Source: Ligustrum vulgare (lineage: Eukaryota; Streptophyta; Magnoliopsida; Lamiales; Oleaceae). Taken from it: 64,000 nucleotides of DNA. The position numbers and the translations under genes are program-made. The notes below the pieces were generated by a model. It was not told the DNA's origin. It ran no database searches and saw only the letters and a program-made list of their open reading frames with translations. Of this stretch, positions 9,401-20,869 are shown piece by piece. The stretch covers positions 24,613,446 through 24,677,445 of the forward strand of contig OY743172.1 of the NCBI GenBank assembly GCA_963555705.1, read 5' to 3'. Every line of letters begins with the position of its first letter. Position 1 is the stretch's first letter.

Positions 9401-11350
9401 TTGGATGGTTTTTCAGGCTATCACCAAATTGAAATAGCATTAGAAGACCAAGAAAAAACTACTTTTACTTGCCCTTTTGGGACGTTTGCTTTTAAAAGAA
9501 TGCATTTTGGTCTTTGTAATGCCCCAGCAACCTTTCAAAGATGCATGCTTAGCTTATTCAGTGACATGATAGAAAACGTTTTGGAAGTTTTTATGGACGA
9601 TTTCTCTGTGTATGGTAATTCATTTGATGATTGCCTAACAAATTTGAAAGCTGTTTTATGCAGGTGTGAAGATAAGCAACTTCTCCTTAATTGGGAGAAA
9701 TGTCATTTCATGGTAACAAGAGGAATTGTTTTAGGTCATATAATTTCTTCTAAAGGCATGGAAGTAGATAAGGCAAAAGTAGATTCAATTTCTAGGTTGC
9801 CTATTCCTTCTACTGTAAAAGATGTTCGATCATTTTTAGGTCATGCAGGTTTTTATAGGAGGTTCATAAAAGATTTTAGTATTATAGCAAAACCTTTAAC
9901 TACACTTTTGATGCATGATACAAAATTTGTTTGGACTAATGAATGCACTACAGCTTTTGAACATTTAAAAAAGGCACTCACCACTGCACCCATAGTTAGA
10001 TCACCTGATTGGTCTCTACCTTTTGAATTAATGTGTGATGCAAGTGATATAGCCGTAGGGGCAGTGCTTGGCCAGAGGAAAGGTAAGGAACCTTATGTAA
10101 TCTACTATGCTAGCAGAACTTTGAATCATGCTCAATTAAATTATACAACTACTGAAAAAGAGCTGCTAGCTATAGTTTTTGCTCTGGAAAAATTTAGAAC
10201 TTATCTTATTGGGACCCCTGTTACCATCTTCACTGATCACTCTGCCCTTAAATATTTGTTCACCAAGAAAGATGCTAAACCTAGACTCATTCGATGGATT
10301 TTGTTATTGCAGGAATTTGACATTACAATTAAGGATAAAAAAGGGGTGGAAAATGTTGTCGCTGATCATTTATCCAGATTAAATTCCGAGAATTCAAAAG
10401 CTTCTCACCCTTTAAATGATTCATTTCCCGATGAACAATTATTTAGTTTGAACATTGTTCCATGGTTCGCTGACTTGGTTAATTATCTTGTTACAGGTCA
10501 TATGCCCTCAAATTGGAGTGTCCAAGACAAAATGAGGATGAAAGCTATTGCAAGGAATTTCTTCTATGATGATCCATACTTATTCAAATATTGTGCTGAT
10601 CAGATCATTCGAAGATGTGTTCCTGATGACGAGGTACACCAAGTTCTTACTTTCTGTCATTCTCATGCTTGCAGAGGCCATTTCTCTTCGCAGAAAACAG
10701 CTGCTAAGGTACTTCAATGTGGTTTTTATTGGCCTAGTTTATTTAAGGATGCTCATACCTTTTGTAAAAATTGTGAAGCATGTCAGAAACTTGGTAGTAT
10801 CAGCCATAAGAATATGATGCCATTAGCTCCAATCCTTGTTCTTGAAATTTTTGATTGTTGGGGATTAGATTTTATGGGTCCTTTTCCCCCTTCTTTTGGA
10901 TATCTATATATATTGGTTGCTGTTGATTATGTATCAAAATGGGTAGAGGCTATTCCATGTAGAACAAATGACCATAAAGTTGTGCTCAAATTTCTGAAAG
11001 AACATATTTTTTCTAGGTTTGGTATGCCTAAGGCCATAATTAGCGATGGAGGAACACATTTTTGTAATAAACCTTTTGAAACTCTGTTAAAGAAATATGG
11101 CATTAGGCATAAGATTTCCACTCCGTATCACCCTCAAACTAATGGTCAAACTGAGCTAGCCAACCGGGAAATTAAAGGCATTTTGACAAAAATAGTGAAT
11201 CCAAATAGAAAAGATTGGGCTATAAAACTAGATGATGCTTTATGGGCCTATAGAACTGCTTTTAAAACTGTTCTTGGAATGTCGCCTTATAGAATTGTAT
11301 TTGGAAAACCTTGTCACTTGCCGGTTGAAATCGAACATAAAGCTTATTAG
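6410..11350 (+). pseudogene. Athila-like gag-pol, 1646 codons to an in-frame stop
   Basis: The frame is open from 6410; the first ATGs are at 6416 and 6506. Domains in order: retrotransposon gag (about 90-190), CCHC-like zinc knuckle (about 316-329), aspartic protease with Asp-Leu-Gly (about 625), RT with Phe-Met-Asp-Asp (about 1060), RNase H (about 1205-1320), integrase HHCC zinc finger (about 1417-1460), and the DDE triad near 1486, 1545 and 1582. A TAG at 11,348-11,350 interrupts the frame inside the integrase C-terminal part. The same frame resumes at once and is open to 11,755, so this looks like a single point lesion. No env-like ORF was seen downstream. Confidence 0.9.
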
Positions 11351-11755
11351 GCAATCAAAACACTCAACTTTGATCTAGATCAAGCTGGTGAGTTTAGGAA
11401 ATTAAAATTGAATGAGTTAGATGAATTACGTTTGGAAGCATATGAGAATGCAAAAATTTCAAAAGAGAAAATGAAAGTTTTTCATGATAAGAAAATTTTT
11501 AGAAAATCATTTTTCCCTTCTCAAAAGGTATTGCTATATGACTCTAAACTTCATCTGTTTCCTGGTAAGTTGAAAACTAAATGGATTGGTCCTTACATTG
11601 TGCAAACTGTTTACCCCTATGGAGCAGTTGAAATCTTGGATCCAAAAACTGGTACTATTTTTAAAGTTAATGGACAACGTCTGAAACCATTTTTGGAAAT
11701 TTTTTCTGCTGATATTAATGAACTACCTATGCTGGACCCTGCTTCTAGCAGCTGA
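11351..11755 (+). pseudogene. C-terminal part of the gypsy integrase after the premature stop
   Basis: Same reading frame as the preceding gag-pol. It encodes the integrase C-terminal SH3-like segment with a Lys-Trp-Ile-Gly-Pro-Tyr motif characteristic of gypsy integrases (first ATG 11,411). It ends with TGA at 11,753-11,755. It reads as the severed tail of the polyprotein, not a separate gene. Confidence 0.85.
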
Positions 11756-13456
11756 TTTTCTTGGAACTAACTTTTATTATTATGTATATATTTTCTTTTT
11801 CTTTTGCAGTTTTATTCTTTTCTTCATTTTTTTAGTTTTTCATTCTTGAATACTTGCTCATGTGCATAAGCCTCCTCTCAGGTACACTCTTCTCCTTTAG
11901 CTTGATTTCATTTTGAGTCGTGTCTATTATTCACTGTTCATTTTTCTTCTCTTTGAATCATTGAGGACAATGTCTGATTTTAGTTGGGGGGAGAGTGACT
12001 CAAAATGTACTTGTTTTGCATAAATTCTTTTGTGATAGTTGAGCATTAAAACTGAGTACATCTTGAGTCTTGAGTTATATCTTTGTTATTCTGTAAAGAC
12101 CTCCCTCCTAAAAAAATTTTTATGCACGAATTTAAGCCTTGTGGTAAGATGGATAGGCAACACATACAACTAGAGCTCTCTCAAGTTTAAGTAATTTTAT
12201 TTATTCATCATGAGAGTTGAGTGATTGGTAGTTTTCTTATATTGCCCTTGTTTGATATTGCTACTTCCATTGGGCATCATTACACGGATTGTGGATTGTT
12301 GGTGGTTTATACTTAAGAAACGATGAAGGTCAATGTCAAATAAAAATTTGATCCTTTGAAACTAACCTTATCAACTTCTCTTCTCTTCACAAATCCCTCC
12401 ATATTCACAAATCCCTTTCGTAGCCAAAAATCCTTTCCATCTACTTCACATTAAAGATGACATTACATCCAGACATTGCTTCCATAAATACATGACTTTG
12501 TTTCTACTTTCAAGTAAAAGTGAGGATGATTATTTTTGCTCCATATTTGAAGAAAAAATGTTCGGTGCACACAAAGAAAGAAAAGTGGAGTTAGAAGTAT
12601 TTGACAGTCATTGAGACCAGAGGAGAATGTTGAAGAATTATTTGAGAAGATTTCAGTGTTTATTTGAAAAAAAAAAAAAAGAATATATATATAAATAGAA
12701 AGAAAATGGAGACATATTGAAGAGAAAGTAAGGATGTGAAGACGAAAGAAAGCTGGAAGTGTGATTAAAAGTGAAAATTATTATCCTTGCTTATATTTTG
12801 AAAGTCTTCGATTTCTACCCACTTCTTTTATTCCCTTATCCTAAAAAAAAAAAGAAGCTACATTGCCTCTTATACTTCCATTGGAATTTATTGTTCTACT
12901 ATTATCATTGGAACATGTAAACCGTTTCTTTCACCACTCCTTATCAGTTCCCTTGATAACACCATCATAACCTTTACATTGACATTGACATTTTGATCTT
13001 AAGTAGGTTTGTGGTAAGAATGATTGAGTCCCAATGGTTGTGAGTTTTTCATGAGGTCAATATTTGCATTACTGTCATCCACATATATATAGCCTGTCTT
13101 GAATGCTTGAGTGATCAATTTTCAAACTCCATGAGTGACCTCCTAACCAATCCAGAAACAAAATACACATACCCGTGAGTATATGGAGTTTATACTTGGC
13201 TTGAGTGAATACTTGACACTGTATGTGTTGGGGTTAGTGGTTTGATGGATCGGCTTAAAACACACACACACAAAATTTTGGGAATGTTTTTATGGATTAA
13301 TTTGGATATAACGCTTGATCTCTTGATTTTGCGAAGTTGCTGTGCTCGACTATCTAAATTCATTCTTGACTTTACAATTGAAGTTTTTTTCATTGAGCTA
13401 ATCATGTTTTTAATTCGCTTGAATTGCTAGAGACTAGCAAAAAGCTAGTTGGGGAG
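11756..13456 (+). other. 3' non-coding internal region of the gypsy element
   Basis: No supported ORF. A G-rich polypurine-like run lies at about 11,985-11,997 soon after pol and a second one directly before the LTR at 13,449-13,456. A short AC microsatellite is near 13,258-13,272. Athila elements often carry an env-like ORF here; none is visible. Confidence 0.6.
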
Positions 13457-14824
13457 TGTGATTATTGTCCAATTTTACGTATTTTAGATAGGTAAATAAA
13501 TGAAAAATACGATTTTGGGATATAAATTTTGTCATTTAGAGTAAAATTTATTAAAGATTCAATTTTATTTGTTAAACTCTAAATTGATTTTATTTGTTAA
13601 TAATTTCATTTATTTAATTGCAGGTACATTTTGGACAAATTTTATCTCAAAAACCCCTAGTTTAATGGATCCGAAAAAGCCCAAAATTGAGAGAAAAAAA
13701 ACCTACAACACCCATCCATCTCCTTCTCTTCTTTTCTCGCCCTCGCTGCCTACTCTCTGTATCATCTCACTTTTACGCAGCCAACAAGCACTCCACGAAT
13801 CCAACCATTACCTTCCTCACCTCTCCCTCACGTTTTCTGCCAGTACCTCTGTCTCCTCTCCCTCACACAACCCATACTCTCTGCACTCTCACCAGCCGCA
13901 GGAGCAACTTCTCACTTTCAACCTCAGCCTCACAACTCAAATCTCGGCCAGGAACCAGCGCTCTCCTTCATCGTCTCGGCCAGCACTTCTCTTCCTTCTT
14001 CCTTCTTCCCGCCCTCTCTCTCTCTCACGCATTCCCCTGTCTTCTTTCTTTTCTCCAGCCCACAGCCTCCACCCCCGAGTCTCAACTCACCTCTCCCTCC
14101 TGGCTTCTTCCCTCTCAGAGCCAGCCTACTTCACGTATTCTCTCTGTATTTTTTTTCCTCCACAGAAAATGCTGCTCCTCTGTCTGCTCTCAACTCACTC
14201 AGCCGCCAGCTCATCTTCCTCAGCTTCTGTCTTCTTCCACCATTAACAACCAGCAGCCCTCAGCCTTCGCACAGCAACTCATCTTCACGCTGCAGCACCT
14301 TCAACCGCAGTCTCTTCCCCGGTCAGAACTCCCAGCAGCAGCCGCTCTCCATCCTCTATCTTCATCTCTCGTCCAGCAACCACACTGGATCAGCAGCCTC
14401 AGATCTTCAACCTCACGCAGCAACCTTGGTTTTGGTGAAATGTTCTAGTTTATATTTTGTTTAGATTTTCAATTGTTTAGATTGTTAGTTCATATATATT
14501 CACATTCAGACTATTCATGCTAGTTGATTTTAGATATATTTGAGTTAGTGAAATTTTATTTCCGAATTTGAATTTCGTTCGAGTAATGGTTAAGTGTTTA
14601 TTTGATTTTTATTTCGTTAATTTAATTATGTTCGACTAAGTCATATTTGAGGGAAGTTATTCTTAGCTTCAAGGGATATGTTTTAATTCGTTATGGATGA
14701 ATTCTTGTGATGGATAATAATTAGCGAGTGTTATAAAGTTTCAAATTATTTTGCTTCGAATGATGTCGTTGATGTGATATGTATTGAATATGCACATAAC
14801 ATGCTCGACTAAACGCCGTAAAAT
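13457..14824 (+). repeat. 3' LTR of the gypsy element, right end cut by viral DNA
   Basis: Starts TGTGATTATT right after a polypurine tract. It contains a long C/T-rich section (13,690-14,430) that gives spurious Ser/Pro-rich ORFs in two overlapping frames. It has no CA terminus before the viral junction at 14,825, so it appears truncated. No partner LTR is present on the left side. Confidence 0.65.
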
Positions 14825-15043
14825 AAAATAAATTTAAGGAGCTTTCAAAATTTAAACCTTCTTGATGTACTTTGTTTGTTGTTGCTTCCTACGTTTCTTT
14901 TTTGATCCCACGCCTCACTATGTTGAATTCCTTGGCTATGTTTCCCTTGCAGCCATTTGCTTAACGGGACTCCGGTTGCCTGAATTCTTAATAGATCCGT
15001 ACGTATTTGAACAAAGTAAGAAAAGTGAAGAAAACATTGAACT

Positions 15044-15049
15044 TTTATT
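15044..15049 (-). terminator. Viral poly(A) signal, copy 2
   Basis: AATAAA on the minus strand, equivalent to 6137-6142 in copy 1. Confidence 0.65.
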
Positions 15050-15222
15050 GAAAACAGAAGGTTTAAGAGAAAAACTCTTAAACTTATTTAATTACATATT
15101 TTTGATCCAAGTGTGGATCACTGTCCTGAAGGTGTTTAGCCTTGATACATTTTTCAGAGTAAAATTCAAAAAGAAAATTGAAGCGAAAAATTTCCTCCTT
15201 TTCCTTCTGTCTTTTTTTCCCC

Positions 15223-15230
15223 TTTTTATA
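15223..15230 (-). promoter_or_regulatory. TATA box of the viral pregenomic promoter, copy 2
   Basis: TATAAAAA on the minus strand, same context as 5956-5963 in copy 1, with the purine repeat upstream (higher coordinates). Confidence 0.7.
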
Positions 15231-15566
15231 GTCCTCCGTTGTTCTCCTTTTCTCTTGAATTCAGCAGAGTGCCTTCATTCTTCACGTGATTATTTTTAGT
15301 AGCCTTTGTAGTCTTTTTGACTTTTTTCTCCCAATTTGTAGCCTTTTTGACTTTTTCTTCATTTGTTACGAGAAATTTTCTTCTCTTTTCTTCTCTTGTC
15401 CTTTTTCTCTTTCCTCTTTTTTCCTTCTTTTTGTCTTCTTTTGCTCTCTTTTCTTCTCTTGTCCTTTTTCTCTTTCCTCTTTTTTCCTTCTTTTGTCTTC
15501 TTTTTCAAAATTTGTTACGTCCTTATTAAATAATTTTTGACACGCGTTTCACCGGAAAACTTCTGG

Positions 15567-17237
15567 TCAAAAAGTATTTTCTACTTTTTCTTCTGATTGG
15601 TTGCTGCTGAAGCTGCCAGATGTACTGCTGTCTGCAATTTTTTCTTTTTCTTGTTGTTGAGTCTCATCAACTTTACACCATTGACAAAGGTGCATCTTCC
15701 CTAGACTTGATCTGAGGGCTTTGCATAAATGTCCCTTGTAGCTGCTTGGTGCATTTGGCAGATAATAGAAATTTTGTTCAAACTTACAAATTTTTCTAGT
15801 ATCTATTACATTGATAAGTGTACTTGTTTTACTCGTAATTAAAATAAACTTTGAACTGTAGTTTACTTTAATCTTTGAGATTCCGTCAAAAATTTTTAAT
15901 CCTGTAATAACCCTTTGAAATGAAAGGGATCTCCAGTCTTGAAAAATTTCTTCGTTTACTTCAGTGAGTTGTCCAGCAATTGGAGTGTTGATTTCCACTT
16001 CTTGGACTATCTTGATCTGTACATGATGATATCCTTTGACAAGAATATTATCCTCATTCCAAAAAGGAATTGTGCTGTTGATCTTGAGAATGATTTTGAG
16101 GTTTTTGTCTTTAATTACAAATTTAGCAAAATCTTTGACTGTTTTTACTAAATTTTCATCAAGTAATTTGATTTCTTCAAAATCATTTCCAGGAATGATT
16201 TCTTTAATTAAACCGCAATGGAATGCTGTCTGTACCATATTGGGCTCAGCTCCTGCAAAGAAGATGAACTGACCGAATTTTTTCTCAATTGTGCCATAGT
16301 ACCCTCCTTCTGGTGCAGATTCTCCTATTGTACGTGCTTCTTCTTCAAGCAAGAGAAAATCTTGCAGTTTGATATCCGGAAAGGTGGTTTCTTCTTTTTG
16401 GGCTGGGATTTTTCCAAGTTTTTTGAACCTGGTTGGAATTTGGGCTGGTTTGCTAGATTGGGCTACTTCACTGTAGGAAAAGAATTTTATCCTTTGGTTT
16501 TCGGATGGTGGTATGAATGTAGGCATTCTGGGCCTGGATCTAATGTCTGGTTGACAATAGTTTGGTCTCAAATTTAAGTTTTGTTGGTCAAACAAATTTT
16601 TGTATGGGATTGGGCTGTGTCCATTTTTTGTACAAAAGTCCAGATAGGCTTGATGAGCATCTGAAAAGGTTTTAAAGCTTTTGTGTTTGTACGGTTTTCC
16701 TTTAACAATGCGTTCGACTTCTGCCCAACTTGTGTAGAATCCTCTATGAGGACCATCAAAGATTGTATAGAATTTTGTACCTGCAATGGAAGTATTTACC
16801 CCCACCAATGGTGTGGTTTCCAGTTGTGTCTGAGATATTTCAGTTGGTTTTTGAATAACCGTATGTTCTTGAGAACATTGAGTTTCCGAAGAACCTCCTG
16901 TATGTAATTGGATTTGTGGTCCAAGTTGCGGGTTTTGAATTCCCTTAAGCCCTTGCGAGCTTGTTGCAGTAACATTTTCTGCAAGTACTGTAAATTTCTC
17001 TTCAGTAGTCTTGCGACTTTCGATTATAGGCGTTTCTTTTGAAACTATAATTTTTGCTCCAGTAGTCTTGCTACTTTCACCTGCCTCCCCTTATTTTTGA
17101 AGCCTTATCAACTTCTTTTTGAGGACTTTAATGCTTTGTTGCAGCATTGTAATTTCATTTTGTTTAACAGAAATTTCAATTTCTTTTGTTTCAATTTCTG
17201 TCTCAATGTCTTCCATTTGTTCCATGATGTCAGTCAT
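15567..17237 (-). pseudogene. Transactivator/viroplasmin of copy 2, broken by a nonsense codon
   Basis: Same 1671-nt length as the intact gene in copy 1, with start ATG at 17,237 overlapping the polymerase stop. At 17,091-17,093 a Gln codon of copy 1 (CAA) is TAA here, ending translation after about 48 residues. The rest of the frame, including the viroplasmin domain and C-terminus, is open (15,567-17,090) and differs from copy 1 at only a few residues. Confidence 0.88.
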
Positions 17238-19242
17238 TTTTACCTGAAAAAGCGAATTCTCTTGTGAGTGAATCAGCTAAAGAATTATCTTTTCCTCTGA
17301 TAATTTCAATATCAAAATTGTAGTGACTGAACCACATTTGCCATCTGATTAGTCTTCCTTGCTTGTAATCTGGGTGTACCTGATTTTTCAAAAATGATTT
17401 ACATGTAGTAGAATCAGTTCTAACAAGAAATTTGTTAGTAATGATATAAATTCTAAATTTTGTTATGGCTTTTTTCATTGCTAAAATTTCTTTTTCATTG
17501 ATGTGGTAATTCTTTTCAGGATTTGTGAATGTCCCTGAAGCATATCCACAAAGTTGTTCTTTTTGTTCATTTTCGTCAAATGTTTTTAATACTGCTCCCC
17601 AATGTTCTTGAGATGCATCAGTTTCAATTATCATTTTATCATTATTTTTTGGATGATATAATGATGGTAGATTTTTAATTTTAGATTTGAATTTTTGTAC
17701 ATAAAGAGTATCTTCTTTAGTCCAAATCCATTTAAAATCATTTTTGAGTTTCTTTTGAAGTGGTGCTCTCATTTTTGCTAGATCTTTAATGAAAGATTCT
17801 GCATAAGTGAGACATCCAAGAAATCTCATCAATTGTTTTTGATCTTTTATTTCGTTTGGAAATTCATGAATATGAGTAAGAACATGTGGTTTTAACTGCT
17901 TATAACCATATGTAATATCCATACCTAGATATCCAATTTTTTCTTTAAACATTTCTGCTTTCCTTTTGGAAAGTATAATGCCTAATTTGCATATTGTTTG
18001 AAGTACTGTGATTACATGTTTTTCATGATCTTCCTCATTGTCTGAGAAGACCAAAATATCATCAATATATACACAACAAAATTTCTCGTGTATTTTGAAG
18101 ATATTATCCATATGTCTTTGGAAAATACCAGGTGCTTGTTTTAAACCAAATGGTATGATTTTCCATTGGTAATGTCCTTGCGGGCAACTAAATGCCGTTA
18201 GATGTCTTGCATTTTGATCAAGTATAACTTGCCAAAAACCTGATTTACAATCAAAAGTAGAAAAAATTTTCTTTCCTTTGATTAATTGTAGTAGGCTTTG
18301 CATATTTGGAATTAAATATCCATCTGCCTTAGTTATCTTGTTGAGCTGAGAATAGTCTACAACCATTCTAGCTTTTCCTCTTCTTTTTTCTGCTTCTTTT
18401 CTAACCATGAAAGCCGGTGAAGAGAATTGTGAAGTACTTGGTTCAATTACTTGTAATTCAAGTAGTTCCTTGATTTGTATAGAGAATTCTTCTCTATCTT
18501 TTGGACAATAAGCCATTGCTTTTGCTCTTATTATTGTATTCTTGTGTTCTTCTAGTAATTCAATTGTTGCAGTCATATTTCCTTTGTTCTTTGTTGGATC
18601 TAAAGGATTTTCTGAGCAACATTGGTAAAGAAGTTTTAGGATTTCTTCTCTTTTTGAGTTGATTTTGAATTTTTCTTGTTCTTCTATTGTTATGAAAATA
18701 TTCCTTTTTGGGGTAATATTTTCTCCTTGAGGTTTTGTGAAGATTTTCCTATTGCAATTTATTTTTGTCATTTCCAAGAATTTCTCTTGAAGAAAATTCA
18801 TTGCAACAGCTTTTCTTTGTTTTGATATCCAAAGTCTTTTTCCGTTAAGAGTAAAACTTATGGATTCAATTTCTTGTATGAAAGGATGATATAACTGACA
18901 AAAGTTATTTCCAATTATAAAATCAATTCCAGTTTCAAGTTGGTATACTGTTGGAATTTTGAAATAAAAAGTTTGCCATTGGGATTTGTGGTATCCACTT
19001 ATCTCAATGTTTAATCCTTTTACTACTTTTGATGTTTTGATTTCAGATTTGTCAGCAATTTTTAGATTCATTATTTTTTCTGCTGTTACCCAAAATTGTT
19101 TTGGAATAACAAATTTACTGGCAGTACATAATGATGCTCCAGTGTCAATGTAAGCGTGTAATGTAAATTTTCTATATCCTTCAAAACTGAGTTTTATAGG
19201 TATGTAGATTGAGTTTGGATTTGTAACATTTTTATTACTCAT
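17230..19242 (-). CDS. Pararetroviral protease/RT/RNase H, copy 2, intact
   Basis: A 670-aa ORF from ATG 19,242, overlapping the end of the coat protein ORF; the frame is open upstream to 19,284. It has the same motifs as copy 1: Asp-Thr-Gly protease, Tyr-Ile-Asp-Asp RT and the RNase H acidic residues. About five substitutions separate the two proteins and none falls in a catalytic motif. No integrase. Confidence 0.94.
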   Translation of the reverse strand: MSNKNVTNPNSIYIPIKLSFEGYRKFTLHAYIDTGASLCTASKFVIPKQFWVTAEKIMNLKIADKSEIKTSKVVKGLNIEISGYHKSQWQTFYFKIPTVYQLETGIDFIIGNNFCQLYHPFIQEIESISFTLNGKRLWISKQRKAVAMNFLQEKFLEMTKINCNRKIFTKPQGENITPKRNIFITIEEQEKFKINSKREEILKLLYQCCSENPLDPTKNKGNMTATIELLEEHKNTIIRAKAMAYCPKDREEFSIQIKELLELQVIEPSTSQFSSPAFMVRKEAEKRRGKARMVVDYSQLNKITKADGYLIPNMQSLLQLIKGKKIFSTFDCKSGFWQVILDQNARHLTAFSCPQGHYQWKIIPFGLKQAPGIFQRHMDNIFKIHEKFCCVYIDDILVFSDNEEDHEKHVITVLQTICKLGIILSKRKAEMFKEKIGYLGMDITYGYKQLKPHVLTHIHEFPNEIKDQKQLMRFLGCLTYAESFIKDLAKMRAPLQKKLKNDFKWIWTKEDTLYVQKFKSKIKNLPSLYHPKNNDKMIIETDASQEHWGAVLKTFDENEQKEQLCGYASGTFTNPEKNYHINEKEILAMKKAITKFRIYIITNKFLVRTDSTTCKSFLKNQVHPDYKQGRLIRWQMWFSHYNFDIEIIRGKDNSLADSLTREFAFSGKND

Positions 19243-20869
19243 CCTCTGAAAATTCTGTTTCAGATGACTCAGATTCAGTTTCACTTGTTAAGTAATACAG
19301 GGATTCTGTATCACTAGGATCTTCTACTGGGTAGAAGCCTTGTTTTTGAAATGTATTTAGGAGTTTAATCCTGTCTTCATTTCCGATTTTTGCTGGGCAT
19401 TCGTTTGCATAATGTCCAGATTCATTGCAGAGCCAACATCTGCAATTCTTTTTCTTTTGAGGACAAAATTTCTTTTTGTCTTGTGTTTTTTCAAATTTTT
19501 TATTCTTATATGGAATTTTCCCCTTTGAAAATTTTTTGAAAAATTTCTTTTTCCTAAAAAATTTTTCTTTATAAGGTTTTTTGTATTTTTTAAAAATATA
19601 TCTTTTATTTCTAAAAGATCTTTTCCTTGTTTTCTTTTGGGTGTTTATTGGTTGACAACCATATTGACCAGGGATTTGGTCAAGGTAATTGTTACAACAA
19701 ATTTTTGGATTTTTGTAAACTGTTTTAACACTTTCTCTTACCAATGTGTTTTGTTTGCATTTTTCAGCAATTAAATTTCTAGTTGTAGTTATGACTAGTC
19801 CAAGGGACATGTCTATTTGAGCATTTACTCTTGGATCAATGGTTTCTTTTTGTTTTTTGATTGATTCATCAAAGTCACTCATGACTTCATGATTAAATGG
19901 TTCTGGTAGTTCACGTATGAATTTTTCTGTTAATTCTATCCATTTGTCAGGTGGACATATGTAAAAATATTTTGAAAATTCGCAAGCATAATTTTCAAAA
20001 TAACACATATCACATATAGAGATTTTCTCTAAGTGATTTAATGCATCAGCAATTGCAATTACTGATCTCTTACTTTTGAATGCTTCAAAAGTTTGTCCAG
20101 TAAATTGTTTGTATATTTGGTCCACAATTCTTTCAATGAATTTTGGAATAACTCCTATTGAATCTTTCCAGATTTGATTTTTTGTGTCGTATGTAAAGCT
20201 TTCAAGGAATGTTCTTGCATTTCCTCTGGTACTAGCGAGTACATAATTCCATGAATTTATTTCATTTTTGATTATTTCTTTGTTGACAATCATTGCAACC
20301 ATGATATAACTATACCATGAATCAATGATCTTTTCTGGATCTAGAGTACAATCTATATCCAAAATTGTTACTTGTTGGTTTATATTCTGTCTTTTTGGAA
20401 TAAAATTAGAAACTAAGAGGTTCTGATCAAAGTTCCTTTTTGGCATTTTGGGGTCAGGTCTTGGTGTGTTGTCACCCATATGTCTTTTCCCATCTCCTTT
20501 TGGATTACTTGATGATGAATTGTCATCTTTAATCTCAAAAGTTTCTGGTTTTGGTTCTCTGATTGTTGGTCCAAGTCCCATGTTAGGATCTGTTTCTCTT
20601 CCAGTATGAAATCTTTCATGAATGATGATTTCATCTTCACTGTCAAATTCTTTATCTGTTTCATATTGTGATTCAGGTTGATCTTGATTCTGTTGTTCAT
20701 TGTTTTCATTGTCCGAAATTGTCATAATTTTCTCTTTTATGTCAATATTTTTGACGATTGAAACAATCTTGTCAAGTTCATTGTCTTCAAATGCCAATAA
20801 AACATTTAAGAGTCCCAACTCCTGGCTGGTCTCGTAAATGATTTCAAGATTTTTCCTGAAGCTTGTCAT
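19235..20869 (-). CDS. Pararetroviral coat protein precursor, copy 2, intact
   Basis: 544 aa from ATG 20,869, which overlaps the TAA of the preceding small ORF (TAATG). The acidic N-terminus, Lys/Arg-rich basic block, CCHC zinc knuckle near 478-491 and acidic tail match copy 1. Differences from copy 1 are concentrated in the N-terminal half. Confidence 0.9.
   Translation of the reverse strand: MTSFRKNLEIIYETSQELGLLNVLLAFEDNELDKIVSIVKNIDIKEKIMTISDNENNEQQNQDQPESQYETDKEFDSEDEIIIHERFHTGRETDPNMGLGPTIREPKPETFEIKDDNSSSSNPKGDGKRHMGDNTPRPDPKMPKRNFDQNLLVSNFIPKRQNINQQVTILDIDCTLDPEKIIDSWYSYIMVAMIVNKEIIKNEINSWNYVLASTRGNARTFLESFTYDTKNQIWKDSIGVIPKFIERIVDQIYKQFTGQTFEAFKSKRSVIAIADALNHLEKISICDMCYFENYACEFSKYFYICPPDKWIELTEKFIRELPEPFNHEVMSDFDESIKKQKETIDPRVNAQIDMSLGLVITTTRNLIAEKCKQNTLVRESVKTVYKNPKICCNNYLDQIPGQYGCQPINTQKKTRKRSFRNKRYIFKKYKKPYKEKFFRKKKFFKKFSKGKIPYKNKKFEKTQDKKKFCPQKKKNCRCWLCNESGHYANECPAKIGNEDRIKLLNTFQKQGFYPVEDPSDTESLYYLTSETESESSETEFSEDE

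Larger units (their letters stand above)
6362..14824 (+). mobile_element. Athila-like Ty3/gypsy retrotransposon lacking its 5' LTR and truncated in its 3' LTR
   Basis: Between the two viral arms lies a plus-strand gypsy element: gag-pol (6410-11,755), a long 3' non-coding region, a polypurine tract at about 13,449-13,456, and an LTR starting TGTGATTATT at 13,457. Only about 50 bases separate the left viral junction from the gag frame, so the 5' LTR and primer-binding site are absent. The LTR on the right runs 1368 bp and then meets viral DNA at 14,825. The gag style and DLG protease suggest the Athila lineage. Confidence 0.85.

Noticed and set aside
13569..14448. Two overlapping Ser/Pro/Leu-rich ORFs of 225 and 253 aa
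   Set aside because: They lie within the C/T-rich part of the gypsy LTR; low complexity in two frames at once is what a pyrimidine tract gives by chance.
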